From positions 124,001 through 188,000 of the forward strand of contig JAGVKG010000029.1 in the NCBI GenBank assembly GCA_020050685.1: a DNA stretch of 64,000 nucleotides, given 5' to 3'. The position numbers and the translations under genes were made by a program. The notes beneath the pieces were generated by a model. It had not been told where the DNA came from. It was given only the letters and a program-made list of their open reading frames with translations, and searched no databases. Positions 8,079 through 17,341 of the stretch are shown here, piece by piece. The stretch's first letter is position 1. Every line of letters begins with the position of its first letter. The stretch is from Candidatus Obscuribacterales bacterium. GTDB lineage: Bacteria; Cyanobacteriota; Vampirovibrionia; Obscuribacterales; Obscuribacteraceae.

Positions 8079-8797
8079 GATTTTTGATCTCTCAATTGTG
8101 CTCCACGCATTTGTGTCCAAGGTATCAAAGGTTGCGAATTTGCTTGGCTGCAAATTGGACAATCTTTCGGCGCGTACACATTTATATCAACAGAAATGGT
8201 GGCATAGAACTTGCTGCCATAGCGGCACTCGGCATCTTTAACACCGGCTGCGGTGCCTTTGGCAAAGACTGCAGCAGCTACGACTTTGCCTCCATGTTTT
8301 TCCACAAATTCCGGAAGACGCATACCGACACAACGTCCTTGTTGTGTGACTCCATTGAAGACGAGCACGTTTTGATTAGGCGAGATTTTACCTTCGACAA
8401 GACTTTCGCCAAACCAACCTTGAGGAAGATATTCTAAAAACGCAGAGCTTGCACCAGTTTTCTTCGCCAGGCTGCGAACAATCTTTTGTACAGCCGCTTG
8501 AGCCGGCGCAAAAATCGTATCGAAGCTGATTTGTTCTTTATCCAGCCACAAGCAAATATCACTCACCAGGGTATCAACAAAGGCATCGCTTTGAGTCAGC
8601 GGCTCAATGACAAAAAGGGTATCGAGGTGATTGCCGACTTTTCCCTCATATGTCACCGGATATTCGAAGTGCCCCTCGGGAAACAATATTCCCTTAGTCT
8701 TCAAAATGCGATCCACGACCAAACGCGGAATTGTCTGCGAGACAACTTTTACTTTCGTGCTTTCGCTTTGTTCCGATTGTTGATCCACTTGAGGCAT
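8075..8797 (-). CDS. Phosphoribosyltransferase-like protein
   Basis: A 240-residue protein with a type I phosphoribosyltransferase-like layout: FDTIFAPAQAAVQKIVRSLA in the flexible-loop region, then VLVFNGVTQQGRCVGM at the position of the PRPP-binding loop. In genuine enzymes this loop reads like VLVVDDVITTG; here the two acidic residues are replaced by N-G, so catalysis is doubtful. A C-terminal CPIC pair could bind metal. An orotate-PRTase-like fold is plausible, but the activity may be lost or altered. The start overlaps the stop of the FAH gene by one base (TAATG), and its own stop overlaps the GNAT gene (ATGA), so all three are made from one transcript. Confidence 0.65.
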   Translation of the reverse strand: MPQVDQQSEQSESTKVKVVSQTIPRLVVDRILKTKGILFPEGHFEYPVTYEGKVGNHLDTLFVIEPLTQSDAFVDTLVSDICLWLDKEQISFDTIFAPAQAAVQKIVRSLAKKTGASSAFLEYLPQGWFGESLVEGKISPNQNVLVFNGVTQQGRCVGMRLPEFVEKHGGKVVAAAVFAKGTAAGVKDAECRYGSKFYATISVDINVYAPKDCPICSQANSQPLIPWTQMRGAQLRDQKS

Positions 8798-9747
8798 TAT
8801 TTGACGGTGGCAAATTCTTCGCGGGCAACGCGCACAGTGTTTTCCAAGACGCCTATTCCCTTAGCTTCCATTGTTACCACATCGCCTTCCTTCAACCAAG
8901 GATAACGCGCCGGCTCGATCACTTCGCCAGTTTGTGGATTGACCTTGGCGGAGAATTCCGCAATGCAACCATTACCGACAGTTCCGGAACCTAAAATATA
9001 GCCAGGATAAAGTGCGATATTCGCCTGACCGAGCCAAGAAATTATGCGTGGGAAACTCCAAGCTTGTTTCTTTTGTGTCTGCGGATGTGTGTGATAAATC
9101 GTATTGTAATTAGAACGGCAACGCTCTTCACCATTCACTGTCAGGATCATTTCCATATCCATGACACCATTGGAATCTAAATCAAATTCCGATACTGGGA
9201 AAATTTGCGGTCCTATGCTTTTGCCGAGAATCGATTTGCTATGAGTTGGACCAAGTCCTTCCAAATCTTTCTTCTGAATGTCGCGAGCCGACCAGTCATT
9301 AAGAATGGTGAGGAAACAATGCTTGCGGAAAAACTCGCGTGCCTCATCGAAATCTTTTATCAGAGCTTGTTTGCCAATGATGCAACCGATTTCAAATTCG
9401 TAATCGGGCGCTTGCACAAACGATGGAATTACCACTTCTTCGCCAGGACCAAAAAGCCTTTCTGGCGGTAAGTCGATTGAATAATATGCTGCGTGGTCAT
9501 ACCAGCCTGGCCAAATGGTGGCACCACGTTTTTCGCGAATTTGCACCAAATGCTTTTCAAATCCCAAAAAATCTATTAGTACTCTGGGCTCAGGAATTCC
9601 GGCATTAAGACACTGTACTGTGCGATCGTCACGCTTAAAAAGCATTGGCAAAAACCTCCCAGACCTAACTGATTCGTGGTCAAATATTTCAACTGCATAA
9701 ACAATACCTGATCGGGCACCAAATTGTCTGCCAAAATTGCCTTTCAT
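8797..9747 (-). CDS. Fumarylacetoacetate hydrolase family protein
   Basis: A 316-residue member of the FAH superfamily, hydrolases/decarboxylases of beta-diketo or acylpyruvate compounds in aromatic and amino-acid breakdown. The metal ligands are visible as E117-F-E119 in DYEFEIG and D151 in ILNDWSARD, 32 residues apart as in FAH. GYILGSGTVGNG forms the C-terminal active-site strand. Length and motifs suggest full-length FAH-like rather than the short acylpyruvase type. It is first in an operon with the PRTase-like and GNAT genes. No other tyrosine-degradation gene is visible, so the substrate is uncertain. Confidence 0.9.
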   Translation of the reverse strand: MKGNFGRQFGARSGIVYAVEIFDHESVRSGRFLPMLFKRDDRTVQCLNAGIPEPRVLIDFLGFEKHLVQIREKRGATIWPGWYDHAAYYSIDLPPERLFGPGEEVVIPSFVQAPDYEFEIGCIIGKQALIKDFDEAREFFRKHCFLTILNDWSARDIQKKDLEGLGPTHSKSILGKSIGPQIFPVSEFDLDSNGVMDMEMILTVNGEERCRSNYNTIYHTHPQTQKKQAWSFPRIISWLGQANIALYPGYILGSGTVGNGCIAEFSAKVNPQTGEVIEPARYPWLKEGDVVTMEAKGIGVLENTVRVAREEFATVK

Positions 9748-9845
9748 AAAGCCGAGCAGTTTGATTGCCTATGAAAGATAATGGGAAAGTCGTTAAGAGT
9801 CTATCCAAAAGATGCGCTGTCCTGAATTAAACGAACGAGGTTGTC

Positions 9846-10217
9846 ATGAAGCATTCGGTGGCATTTGAAAAATTAGCCGAGGACGCCCGAGCCAGAATTA
9901 AGGAAACGACTTTGGAAGAAGTTGTGAGCCGGCAGGAACGGGACCAGATATTTCATTTGATCGATGTGCGCGAAGATCATGAATGGCAAGAGGGTCACAT
10001 TAAGGGAGCCATTCACATTGGGCGCGGCATTATCGAAAGGGACATCGAAAAGGAAATCCCTGACTACCAAGCCGAAATCGTCCTTTATTGTGGCGGGGGC
10101 TATCGTTCGGCGCTGGCTTGCGACAACCTGCAAAAAATGGGCTACCGGAATGTTTTTTCCATGGCTGGCGGCATTCGCGGCTGGCGAGATCGGCACCTGC
10201 CGGAAGTAAAGCCCTAA
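9846..10217 (+). CDS. Rhodanese-like sulfurtransferase
   Basis: A 123-residue single rhodanese domain. The entry motif LIDVREDHEWQEGHIKGAIHIG contains D40 and the H-x-x-G-A-x-x-I signature. The active-site loop is C82-G-G-G-Y-R, carrying the persulfide-forming cysteine. GAGG lies about 8 bases before the ATG. It is a cytoplasmic sulfur carrier or thiosulfate sulfurtransferase; the partner is unknown. It is divergent from the FAH operon and 166 bases upstream of the di-haem cytochrome gene. Confidence 0.92.
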   Translation: MKHSVAFEKLAEDARARIKETTLEEVVSRQERDQIFHLIDVREDHEWQEGHIKGAIHIGRGIIERDIEKEIPDYQAEIVLYCGGGYRSALACDNLQKMGYRNVFSMAGGIRGWRDRHLPEVKP

Positions 10218-10383
10218 CCTCAAATCTGTAAGCAAAAAAAATTATCCAGATTGCATAGCTAAATCTTCACCGTGGAAGAAATAGATTATACTGAACTAAT
10301 CAATATCTTTATATATACCTATTGAAAACTCAAATGGCTTTTGTGTAGGAAATATTTGCTAGACAACGGAGAAGGTGGCAACT

Positions 10384-11778
10384 ATGACGCTAAAGGGTGA
10401 TGACAAATCGGACAAGCCAGAAAATGGCGCAACGGCAAAAAAGTTTGGCATTAAACAAGTAATTGTGGGCGTGGTGGTGGTTGCTGCCGGCTGGTTGTTT
10501 ATTCAGCAAGTGTACGTGCCGGCTCCGGATGAAGGACAACTTGGCGGTCCAGTTAAAGGACTATCGCCTACACAGCTGCGCAAGTTTTACGCCACACGTG
10601 AGGTTTTCAAAAAGGAATTTACGCCAGAAGAAGGACTTGGTCCACTATTCAATGGCAAGAGTTGTTTTGAGTGTCATGGTCAGCCAACCAGCGCCGTTGG
10701 TGGAGAAGGTCGTGACGTGGCGTCGACTGGTGTTGTGCGTATTGGTACCAGATTGCCCAATCGCCCGGCGGCCAAAAAGCCTCTGAAAGAAGTCATATCG
10801 AATTTAACTCAAGAAGATGTGGACATATTGCTCTTTAAGGGCGGTCCAGCTCTTGAGCGTAAGACGATTACCTCGGAATTCGTCAACAAGTATCCGCATG
10901 ATTGTCAGATTGAAATTGGTACTGTGCCAACCGGTACGGAATTAATTTCCATGCGTCACGCACCTGCTGTTTTTGGTTTTGGATTAATTGAAGCAATTCC
11001 GGATCAAGATATTGTGGAGAATGTTTTCAAAGAATTGAGAGAAAATCCGGGTTTGGCGGGACGCGCACTTTCCCAAATTGATCCTTTGACTTATCAACCA
11101 CGCATCAGCCGCTTTGGTTGGAAGAACCAAAACTCAACTTTGTTGACATTTACCCAAGAAGCGCTGAATGTGGAAATGGGCATCACGACATTTTTCCAAA
11201 AGAATGAAAAGTCAGCTACGGGATTATCTGATTTCCCACGTTGTATATATAAATATCTACCTCCTGAGCCAAATGATGTGGGCACAAATATGGCCAAGTT
11301 GGCATATTTCCAGGCTCTTTTGGCACCACCTACTCGTGGACCAATTACCGAGCAAGTGAAGCGCGGCGAAAAGCTATTTGAGCAATTGCAGTGTGCAGTT
11401 TGCCACCGCCCGGAAATGTCGACTGCCCCCGTTGTCTATGTTGTTGATCCGGATTCCCCGGCTCCGCAATTACGTTATTTGGAAGTGCCTGCTTTAGAAA
11501 GTAAGCCGGTCAGAGCCTATTCCGATTTTCTGGTTCACCAAATGGGTCCAGGACTTGCCGATGGTCTGCCGCAAGGTGGAGCTAAGGGCGGGGAATGGAG
11601 AACCACGCCACTCTGGAACTTACGTAACAAAAAGTTTCTTTTGCATGATGGCAGAACCTCAGATATTAGCGAGGCAATTTTGGCTCATGGTGGACAGGCA
11701 ACACCTGTGGTTATGGGCTTCAAATCCTTGCCAGACCAGGAAAAAGACGATCTGCTCGCTTTTCTCAAGTCGCTTTAG
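10384..11778 (+). CDS. Di-haem cytochrome c, DUF1111/thiol-oxidoreductase-like
   Basis: About 464 residues. The N-terminus has a membrane anchor at residues 23-41, then a periplasmic domain with two c-type haem motifs, C94-F-E-C-H98 and CAVCH at about residue 332. The C-terminal TTPLWNLRNKKFLLHDGRT, SDISEAILAHGG and QEKDDLLAFLKSL segments match the di-haem oxidoreductase family (COG3488, related to MauG/cytochrome c peroxidases). I chose the ATG at 10384, with AAGG 8 bases upstream, over a GTG at 10375 that lies only 3 bases after GGAG. Likely a periplasmic redox enzyme; the substrate is unknown and no partner is adjacent. Confidence 0.88.
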   Translation: MTLKGDDKSDKPENGATAKKFGIKQVIVGVVVVAAGWLFIQQVYVPAPDEGQLGGPVKGLSPTQLRKFYATREVFKKEFTPEEGLGPLFNGKSCFECHGQPTSAVGGEGRDVASTGVVRIGTRLPNRPAAKKPLKEVISNLTQEDVDILLFKGGPALERKTITSEFVNKYPHDCQIEIGTVPTGTELISMRHAPAVFGFGLIEAIPDQDIVENVFKELRENPGLAGRALSQIDPLTYQPRISRFGWKNQNSTLLTFTQEALNVEMGITTFFQKNEKSATGLSDFPRCIYKYLPPEPNDVGTNMAKLAYFQALLAPPTRGPITEQVKRGEKLFEQLQCAVCHRPEMSTAPVVYVVDPDSPAPQLRYLEVPALESKPVRAYSDFLVHQMGPGLADGLPQGGAKGGEWRTTPLWNLRNKKFLLHDGRTSDISEAILAHGGQATPVVMGFKSLPDQEKDDLLAFLKSL

Positions 11779-11921
11779 AGCCAATGTCCAACAATTTGTT
11801 GATTGATTCTGGCAAAGTCTAATCTTGCTTGGTGTTTCGGGCTGTCTAAGCCATGATATTTTGGGAATAATACAGCTTATAAAGCTGGGCGTTATCGGAC
11901 TGGGGAAATTCAATTTATTTT

Positions 11922-11942
11922 GCGTCATTCAGGTAATGACGC
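11922..11942 (+). promoter_or_regulatory. Hairpin in the leader of the large adhesin gene
   Basis: GCGTCATT-CAGGT-AATGACGC is a perfect 8-bp inverted repeat about 110 bases before the adhesin ATG, in a 272-base intergenic region that otherwise shows nothing recognisable. No T-run follows, so it is not a standard terminator. An operator or a leader RNA hairpin is possible. Confidence 0.4.
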
Positions 11943-12050
11943 TAGCTATGCTTTATCATATTTGTCTTTCAGGCATTCAAGCACTTGCTCCAAGCAAGCC
12001 ATGTATTGATTCCTATTTGCATCGTTGCGATTAAACAAGAGGTGGAGATT

Positions 12051-15000
12051 ATGAGGCACGTACCAGGCAAGAAGCCACAGTTTGTATTGGCATTGCTTCT
12101 TTCGTTTTTGACTTTGCAGGTTACCTCCCCATTTGCTCCGGCATTCGCGCAAGGCTTCGCCGAACGGCAGGAAGCACGGCAAGCGCAAGCGGAATTCTCA
12201 AACAATGCGGCCGCCTTCAGGGCAGCGGCAGGTCGGCATATGGATCTTGACCTGGCATCGACTCAAGCCAGTGTTGCTGTCACACAAGCGATGCTTGGTA
12301 CTGCTCAGCAAGCCGAAATCAATGTAGGAAATCTGACTCGCCAAGTTGGCGTAGGTGACATGCTGACCGCATCAGAATTTGTTGCCTTGGCCCAAGTGAT
12401 GACAGGTAAGTCGCAAAGTCTAATGCTCAGCGATCTTGGACACGCAGTTGGTGGAACTTTCTCTCTTGCTGATCTCAATACCTCGAAATTTTCTTCACTA
12501 GTTGTCCCGCAAGGTGTGACTGCAGTTTTGGAAGGGCGTTCCAACTTACATGTGTCGGATACGCTTTCGGCCCAGGGAACTCTTCTCGGCATGGGCAATA
12601 ACGCTCTAAACATGGTGAATGTTCGTGCAGGCAATGTGCTTGTTGATGGCGCGATGATGACCGCACCAGGTGGCGTCAACATGAGTGTATTTGCGCTGCA
12701 AGATCTGACCAATAATGGCAATATGAGCGCAAGCGGTGTTCTGTCTGTTTTGGCTGGTGGCAATTTGTCTAACACAGGCACGATGTCCGGTGGACAAGGT
12801 TTGCACCTTTATAGTGATGCTGGTCAGTTTTCTAACTCCGGTCAAATGATGGCTCAATCCGGAAATGTTTACGTCAGCACTAATGCTAATAGCAATCTTT
12901 TGTTTTATAACCCAGGTGGTTCGGTGCTTGCCAATCAAGGTTCTATATATGTACGCGATGCGGGATTTTCTGCCAAGCTGGCAACCGAACTATCTGGCGG
13001 TACGTTTGCTGCCAATTCCTTGAATGTTTATGGCGGTGATGGTGATGTGCGGGTCAATGTCGATCAAGTAAGCGGCGTGCTCAATATATATGGTGGCACC
13101 GCTCAAGTGGTTAACCGTGTTGGCGACCTTCAGATGGGAGTTGTCTCGCTAACCGGAGATCCTACATTTGCTAACAGTGGTGGCAACGTTGTCTTACTGA
13201 ATGACCTAATTTTCCCGGGACAAGATCTGGCAATTCTGGCATCAGGAAATGTAGTTGCTGCCTCAAATGTTAAGCTCATCAATGTATCCGGCCTCGATCC
13301 TGGTGATGTTTATATAGTTGCTGGTTTTAACTTTACGCCAAATACAGGTGGAATCACTGAGGGGCCGCCCGCCAATAATGCCACGCCTTATACGTACGCG
13401 CTGGCTGCTACGGCATCACCCGACGGTGGTGGAATCAATTTGGGATTAGTCTCAATAAACGCAAGCAGTACTGCCTTATCTGGATCGGGTACTTCTGGAA
13501 ATGTCACTTTGATTGCGAAGGCAGGAACCCTGCCTGAGCCGGCAAATATCGCTACGATAGAGATTAACAACGTTACGACGACCAACAAAAAGGCTGACAA
13601 TGGCGGAAATATTTTGATGATTGGTCAAAACGGTGTACAGGTCAATGGAACACTTGATACTTCGGCAAATAGAGAAAGCGGTAATGTTTCTATCTTTGGC
13701 GCCACGCCAGTGGTCAGTGGCGGGTCCATCATATTCACAAATGGTACTAAAACTGGAACTGGTGCATTTGGGGCTCCTGCTCTTAGCAGCGCAAACGAAG
13801 CAGAAATTCTCGTAAAAGGAAAGATCCTCACTACCGGTGTTGCCCGCAATGGTGGCGATGTATTTATCAAATCGGATGAGGTTATCACTGTCTCTGGTCT
13901 GATCAATGCCTCAGGAGGAAATTACACTCTGGACACCTTCCAATCAGCTGGCAATGGAGGCAAAGTAGATATCACTAGCTCAGGCGACGATATATTTCTG
14001 AATAGTGGTGTGATGAGCAATGGTGGCGTTTTTGCTACCAGTGGCGATTCAGATTTTGCCGGCAATGGTGGTGAGATAATACTTACTGCCTCAGGGCTGC
14101 TCTCTGTAACTGGCGGCATATTTTCCAAAGGCGGTGATAATAAATCAACCGCCGACTTCCCCTTCTCTAGAGGAGGTAATGGTGGACCTGTGACCCTTAA
14201 TGCCTCATCCATAAACATCGTAAAAGGTGGGGTTGATGTACATGGTGGCAAACCGGGTTATAAGGGCGATGCTGGTAATGGTGGAAGTGTAACGAGTACA
14301 AGCCAAACAATTTTTGTCGATGGAACCATCGACACAAGGGGTGCGAATGCTACACACCATTTCGACGGTGGTGATGGTGGTAATGTCACAATTAGCTCTA
14401 CTGGCAATCAATCCCTTTCCGATATCATTACAGTTGGGGGCAACAATCCTGTACATGATGACGAACAATCTGGTGCCTTTGCTGGTAATGGTGGCAATGT
14501 CACTCTTACAACAACGAATAAGCTTGCGAATCTTTTAGTGGACGGTGACATCATTTCTTCTGGCGGCAACGGTGGTGACCTTGCAGGCAATTCTGGAACT
14601 ATTAGATTTTCGCCAAATGTGCTGAATCCTGTCAGTTTTAACACAGTTACAATCAATGGCAATTTAATTGCCGCTGGAGGTAACTCAGGCAGTGATGCTA
14701 CAGGCGGCACTGGCGGCCAAATCATTGCCGAGAACGTCGTTAACGGATTTACTGTCAATGGATACGTGAGTACTAAGGGCGGCAACAGTAAGACTTTCGA
14801 TGGTTCTTCCGGAGTAGGTGGTGATGCCGGTAACATTACGATTCTCACTCTTGTTAATACATTTGGTGATACACCACGGGCTTTCAGACGCGGACAAATC
14901 GTAATTAAATCCTACGTTGATGGACGAGGGGGAGATGGTATAGGCGCGGATGCTGATGGTGGTGCTGGTGGGGACATAACTTTGGCAGCAGCCACAATTC

Positions 15001-17273
15001 AAGTGTTAGGTAAGAATGGTGACTTCAGCGTCAGCGCATCGGGAGGTAAATTTGGTCTTCCGACTGGCGTTGCCGGTTCACCTGGAACAGTTGACATTGA
15101 TACGTTCGGTTTGCAATTTATTCCCCAGAATTTCAATACAGTGAGCATGACACCAACAGAATTTGTTGCACCAGGTGGTGTCTTCAATGTTGGCAATGCC
15201 TCGGTCAATGGTACAGCCGGTAATGTTGTTGGTGGACTAAGTATCGCTAATTCCACAAATGCAAATCACGTGACGGATGGTGGCGGTGCGTTCACCAGTG
15301 CTAATGTGAACATTACCGCAACTGGTGATAGCTTCGATGTAATTATCGGCAACGATCCACCGGTGGCGTTCACGACCGACAATGGACCGGGAACTCCACG
15401 TAATAAAGTAACACCAAGTATTGCTTTAGCTTTATTCCAAGTTACGCATGATGCTGCCGTTGATGCTCAAACAGTAGGTCTGATCACTCCTCCTCTAAAA
15501 CCGCTTAATAACAGTGTGATGAGTGATACCAATCCTGAGTCTCTTTCAAACCCGAGTCTTCTCACGGTTCCATCTGATGAGATCTATAGACCGTTTACGG
15601 CATTCAATATGCTTACTTCAAGTGGAGACAATGACTTCCGCATGGATGTTGTTACAGGTGATCCAGTGACATTCAATCTCACTCAAGCATCGCTGATTAA
15701 CATTGGCGGGTTTATTGATGTTACTGATCCTTCCACTGCCACATTCAATTTCGGTGGAAAGGCACCTCTGGTTTCTGCAACAGGTAGAGTTGAAGCAGAT
15801 TCCCTAACATTCTCAGCTACAAATTCAGCTTGGACAATCAATGGTGTCATTCAGGCACCGTTTATGACCTTCACTAACCCAAGTGGTGCTATTGCTCTTA
15901 AGATGGCATCTACCGGTCAACTGATTGGGCCGGGAGCGTTGGGAACACTAAGCGTCAATGTTGCGAAAGGGAGTTTCGTCCTTAGCAACTCGACGCCCAC
16001 ATTGCCAACCACACCATTCATCGATGTTGATTTGTTCATATTGGCACCAGCAATTCAAATTGGAACTGTTCTTGCGCCAGTTACATTTGGCAGTGATGCT
16101 AGCTTGACTTCTTTAATAGCTACCGGAGCTGTTAGCGTGGTAAGCAAAGGAAATCTCCTTGTTGCGAACAACGGATTCGTTTCGGGAGGCGGAGGAGTAA
16201 CACTTACGACTACCGATGGTGGAGATTTAACCGTTGGGGACATGACGGGAGTTTCCAATTTTGATTACATGGATACGTTTACCCTTGATCCAGCGGTGAC
16301 ATCGAAAGGTCTAGTTAATCTAACTTCGGCTGGTGAACTCTTCATAGGTAATATGTCCGTGGTAAGAGGAGGTGGAGGAGTAAACCTGAAATCCGTAGAC
16401 GACCTCACCTTGGATCACGCAAGCGGTATTTTCAATCAAAATGGTGCTGGTAACATAAATCTTACAAGTACTCTCGGTGATGTTTTCTTGGGCGATGTCG
16501 CTACGATTCAAGCCGGCCGCCTCAATGCCGCACTTGGCACTAATCCATTGGTAAAAGCTGATATCAAGTTCACTGGAGGTGTATTTGTGACTGCTGCTCT
16601 TAATTTGCAAGTTGGTAATGCCAGCGGCAATATCAATTTAATTCAATCAGTAGGAGGAGATGTAAGATTTCTTGCCAATGGCGGAGATATCGTAGTGGAC
16701 AACACTGTTGCTGGTGGAGAGATTCGCGCAGATGGTGGCAATATCCTCTGGGCTGCTTCAGGCGACATCGCAAATGTAGATGATCAGTCCAGTGAACTGC
16801 TTGCTCGTTCTGTGGGAACAATTAGTTCATTTACCGGTGGTGGCATGGCCTTTGCTGCCGGCAACAATAATATGACTGCCCTAGTTGCTGGCCTTGTTCT
16901 AACTCTCAAGACCAGACCGGTCGCATTCACGGAAACTCCGGTGGGTGTGGGAGCTCTAATTGGTGCTGACATTAATAATGAAAGTACAAGAGGTGTCGTT
17001 TCTGCCACGGGAACTGTTGCTAATATTAATATGGATGCGAACGCGAATTTATCAACCCTAAATATGTTTGGCGGTGTTGTGAAGTTATCTGCTGATGGAG
17101 TGGGGAATGCCATTTCAATGGACAATCTGCAAGTTACCGCAACGGCACCACCCGGGCAAGTAATCAAATTTGAATCGGAAGATTATGCCTCTGAATCTGA
17201 GCTTATCGTAGACACGGGAAGCGATTGTGATGAGGAGAGTGAAGGCAATGGCGGGATCGCCTTAGCGCCATAG
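12051..17273 (+). CDS. Giant glycine-rich adhesin-like secreted beta-helix protein
   Basis: 1,740 residues from the ATG at 12051, which has GGTGGAG just upstream; the frame is open further upstream but without a site. A signal peptide (VLALLLSFLTLQVTSPFAPAFA) is followed by a Gln/Ala-rich stretch, a filamentous-haemagglutinin-like segment (about 120-320, many NNGNMSASG / LSNTGTMSG turns), a glycine-rich repeat block (about 630-980) with recurring GNGG units, and a long Asn/Gly/Thr-rich C-terminal part of beta-strand pairs. The end is acidic (DCDEESEGNGG). I see no autotransporter barrel, LPXTG or PEP-CTERM tail, and no TpsB partner is in the window. Most likely a surface adhesin or matrix protein; the secretion route is open. 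Confidence 0.8.
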   Translation: MRHVPGKKPQFVLALLLSFLTLQVTSPFAPAFAQGFAERQEARQAQAEFSNNAAAFRAAAGRHMDLDLASTQASVAVTQAMLGTAQQAEINVGNLTRQVGVGDMLTASEFVALAQVMTGKSQSLMLSDLGHAVGGTFSLADLNTSKFSSLVVPQGVTAVLEGRSNLHVSDTLSAQGTLLGMGNNALNMVNVRAGNVLVDGAMMTAPGGVNMSVFALQDLTNNGNMSASGVLSVLAGGNLSNTGTMSGGQGLHLYSDAGQFSNSGQMMAQSGNVYVSTNANSNLLFYNPGGSVLANQGSIYVRDAGFSAKLATELSGGTFAANSLNVYGGDGDVRVNVDQVSGVLNIYGGTAQVVNRVGDLQMGVVSLTGDPTFANSGGNVVLLNDLIFPGQDLAILASGNVVAASNVKLINVSGLDPGDVYIVAGFNFTPNTGGITEGPPANNATPYTYALAATASPDGGGINLGLVSINASSTALSGSGTSGNVTLIAKAGTLPEPANIATIEINNVTTTNKKADNGGNILMIGQNGVQVNGTLDTSANRESGNVSIFGATPVVSGGSIIFTNGTKTGTGAFGAPALSSANEAEILVKGKILTTGVARNGGDVFIKSDEVITVSGLINASGGNYTLDTFQSAGNGGKVDITSSGDDIFLNSGVMSNGGVFATSGDSDFAGNGGEIILTASGLLSVTGGIFSKGGDNKSTADFPFSRGGNGGPVTLNASSINIVKGGVDVHGGKPGYKGDAGNGGSVTSTSQTIFVDGTIDTRGANATHHFDGGDGGNVTISSTGNQSLSDIITVGGNNPVHDDEQSGAFAGNGGNVTLTTTNKLANLLVDGDIISSGGNGGDLAGNSGTIRFSPNVLNPVSFNTVTINGNLIAAGGNSGSDATGGTGGQIIAENVVNGFTVNGYVSTKGGNSKTFDGSSGVGGDAGNITILTLVNTFGDTPRAFRRGQIVIKSYVDGRGGDGIGADADGGAGGDITLAAATIQVLGKNGDFSVSASGGKFGLPTGVAGSPGTVDIDTFGLQFIPQNFNTVSMTPTEFVAPGGVFNVGNASVNGTAGNVVGGLSIANSTNANHVTDGGGAFTSANVNITATGDSFDVIIGNDPPVAFTTDNGPGTPRNKVTPSIALALFQVTHDAAVDAQTVGLITPPLKPLNNSVMSDTNPESLSNPSLLTVPSDEIYRPFTAFNMLTSSGDNDFRMDVVTGDPVTFNLTQASLINIGGFIDVTDPSTATFNFGGKAPLVSATGRVEADSLTFSATNSAWTINGVIQAPFMTFTNPSGAIALKMASTGQLIGPGALGTLSVNVAKGSFVLSNSTPTLPTTPFIDVDLFILAPAIQIGTVLAPVTFGSDASLTSLIATGAVSVVSKGNLLVANNGFVSGGGGVTLTTTDGGDLTVGDMTGVSNFDYMDTFTLDPAVTSKGLVNLTSAGELFIGNMSVVRGGGGVNLKSVDDLTLDHASGIFNQNGAGNINLTSTLGDVFLGDVATIQAGRLNAALGTNPLVKADIKFTGGVFVTAALNLQVGNASGNINLIQSVGGDVRFLANGGDIVVDNTVAGGEIRADGGNILWAASGDIANVDDQSSELLARSVGTISSFTGGGMAFAAGNNNMTALVAGLVLTLKTRPVAFTETPVGVGALIGADINNESTRGVVSATGTVANINMDANANLSTLNMFGGVVKLSADGVGNAISMDNLQVTATAPPGQVIKFESEDYASESELIVDTGSDCDEESEGNGGIALAP
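13945..14975 (+). repeat. Internal GNGG-unit repeats of the adhesin
   Basis: Ten or so degenerate units begin with a Gly-Asn-Gly-Gly-type turn, at about 13951, 14062, 14176, 14274, 14371, 14484, 14565, 14706, 14817 and 14955. Each is followed by a hydrophobic strand and a G-x-I/V-x-S/T-x-G-G turn. Spacing is about 80-140 bases (typically 100-115), near 35 residues, consistent with rungs of a right-handed beta-helix. Repeat identity is moderate, so this is old duplication rather than recent slippage. Confidence 0.7.
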
Positions 17274-17300
17274 CGTGTACTTGTACCCAATCCTTCAAAT

Positions 17301-17341
17301 ATGAGCGGATAATCTTTGAGATTGTCCGCTCATAATTTTTC
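17301..17341 (+). terminator. Rho-independent terminator after the adhesin gene
   Basis: A 14-bp stem (17301-17314 with 17320-17333, one G-T wobble) closes a five-base loop TTTGA and is followed by AATTTTT. It lies 28 bases after the adhesin stop. Its right arm overlaps the last codons of the convergent response-regulator gene. Confidence 0.88.

Noticed and set aside
13945-14975. Regular repeats considered as a CRISPR or tandem DNA repeat array.
   Set aside because: The repeats are degenerate at DNA level and encode glycine-rich protein units in one open frame.
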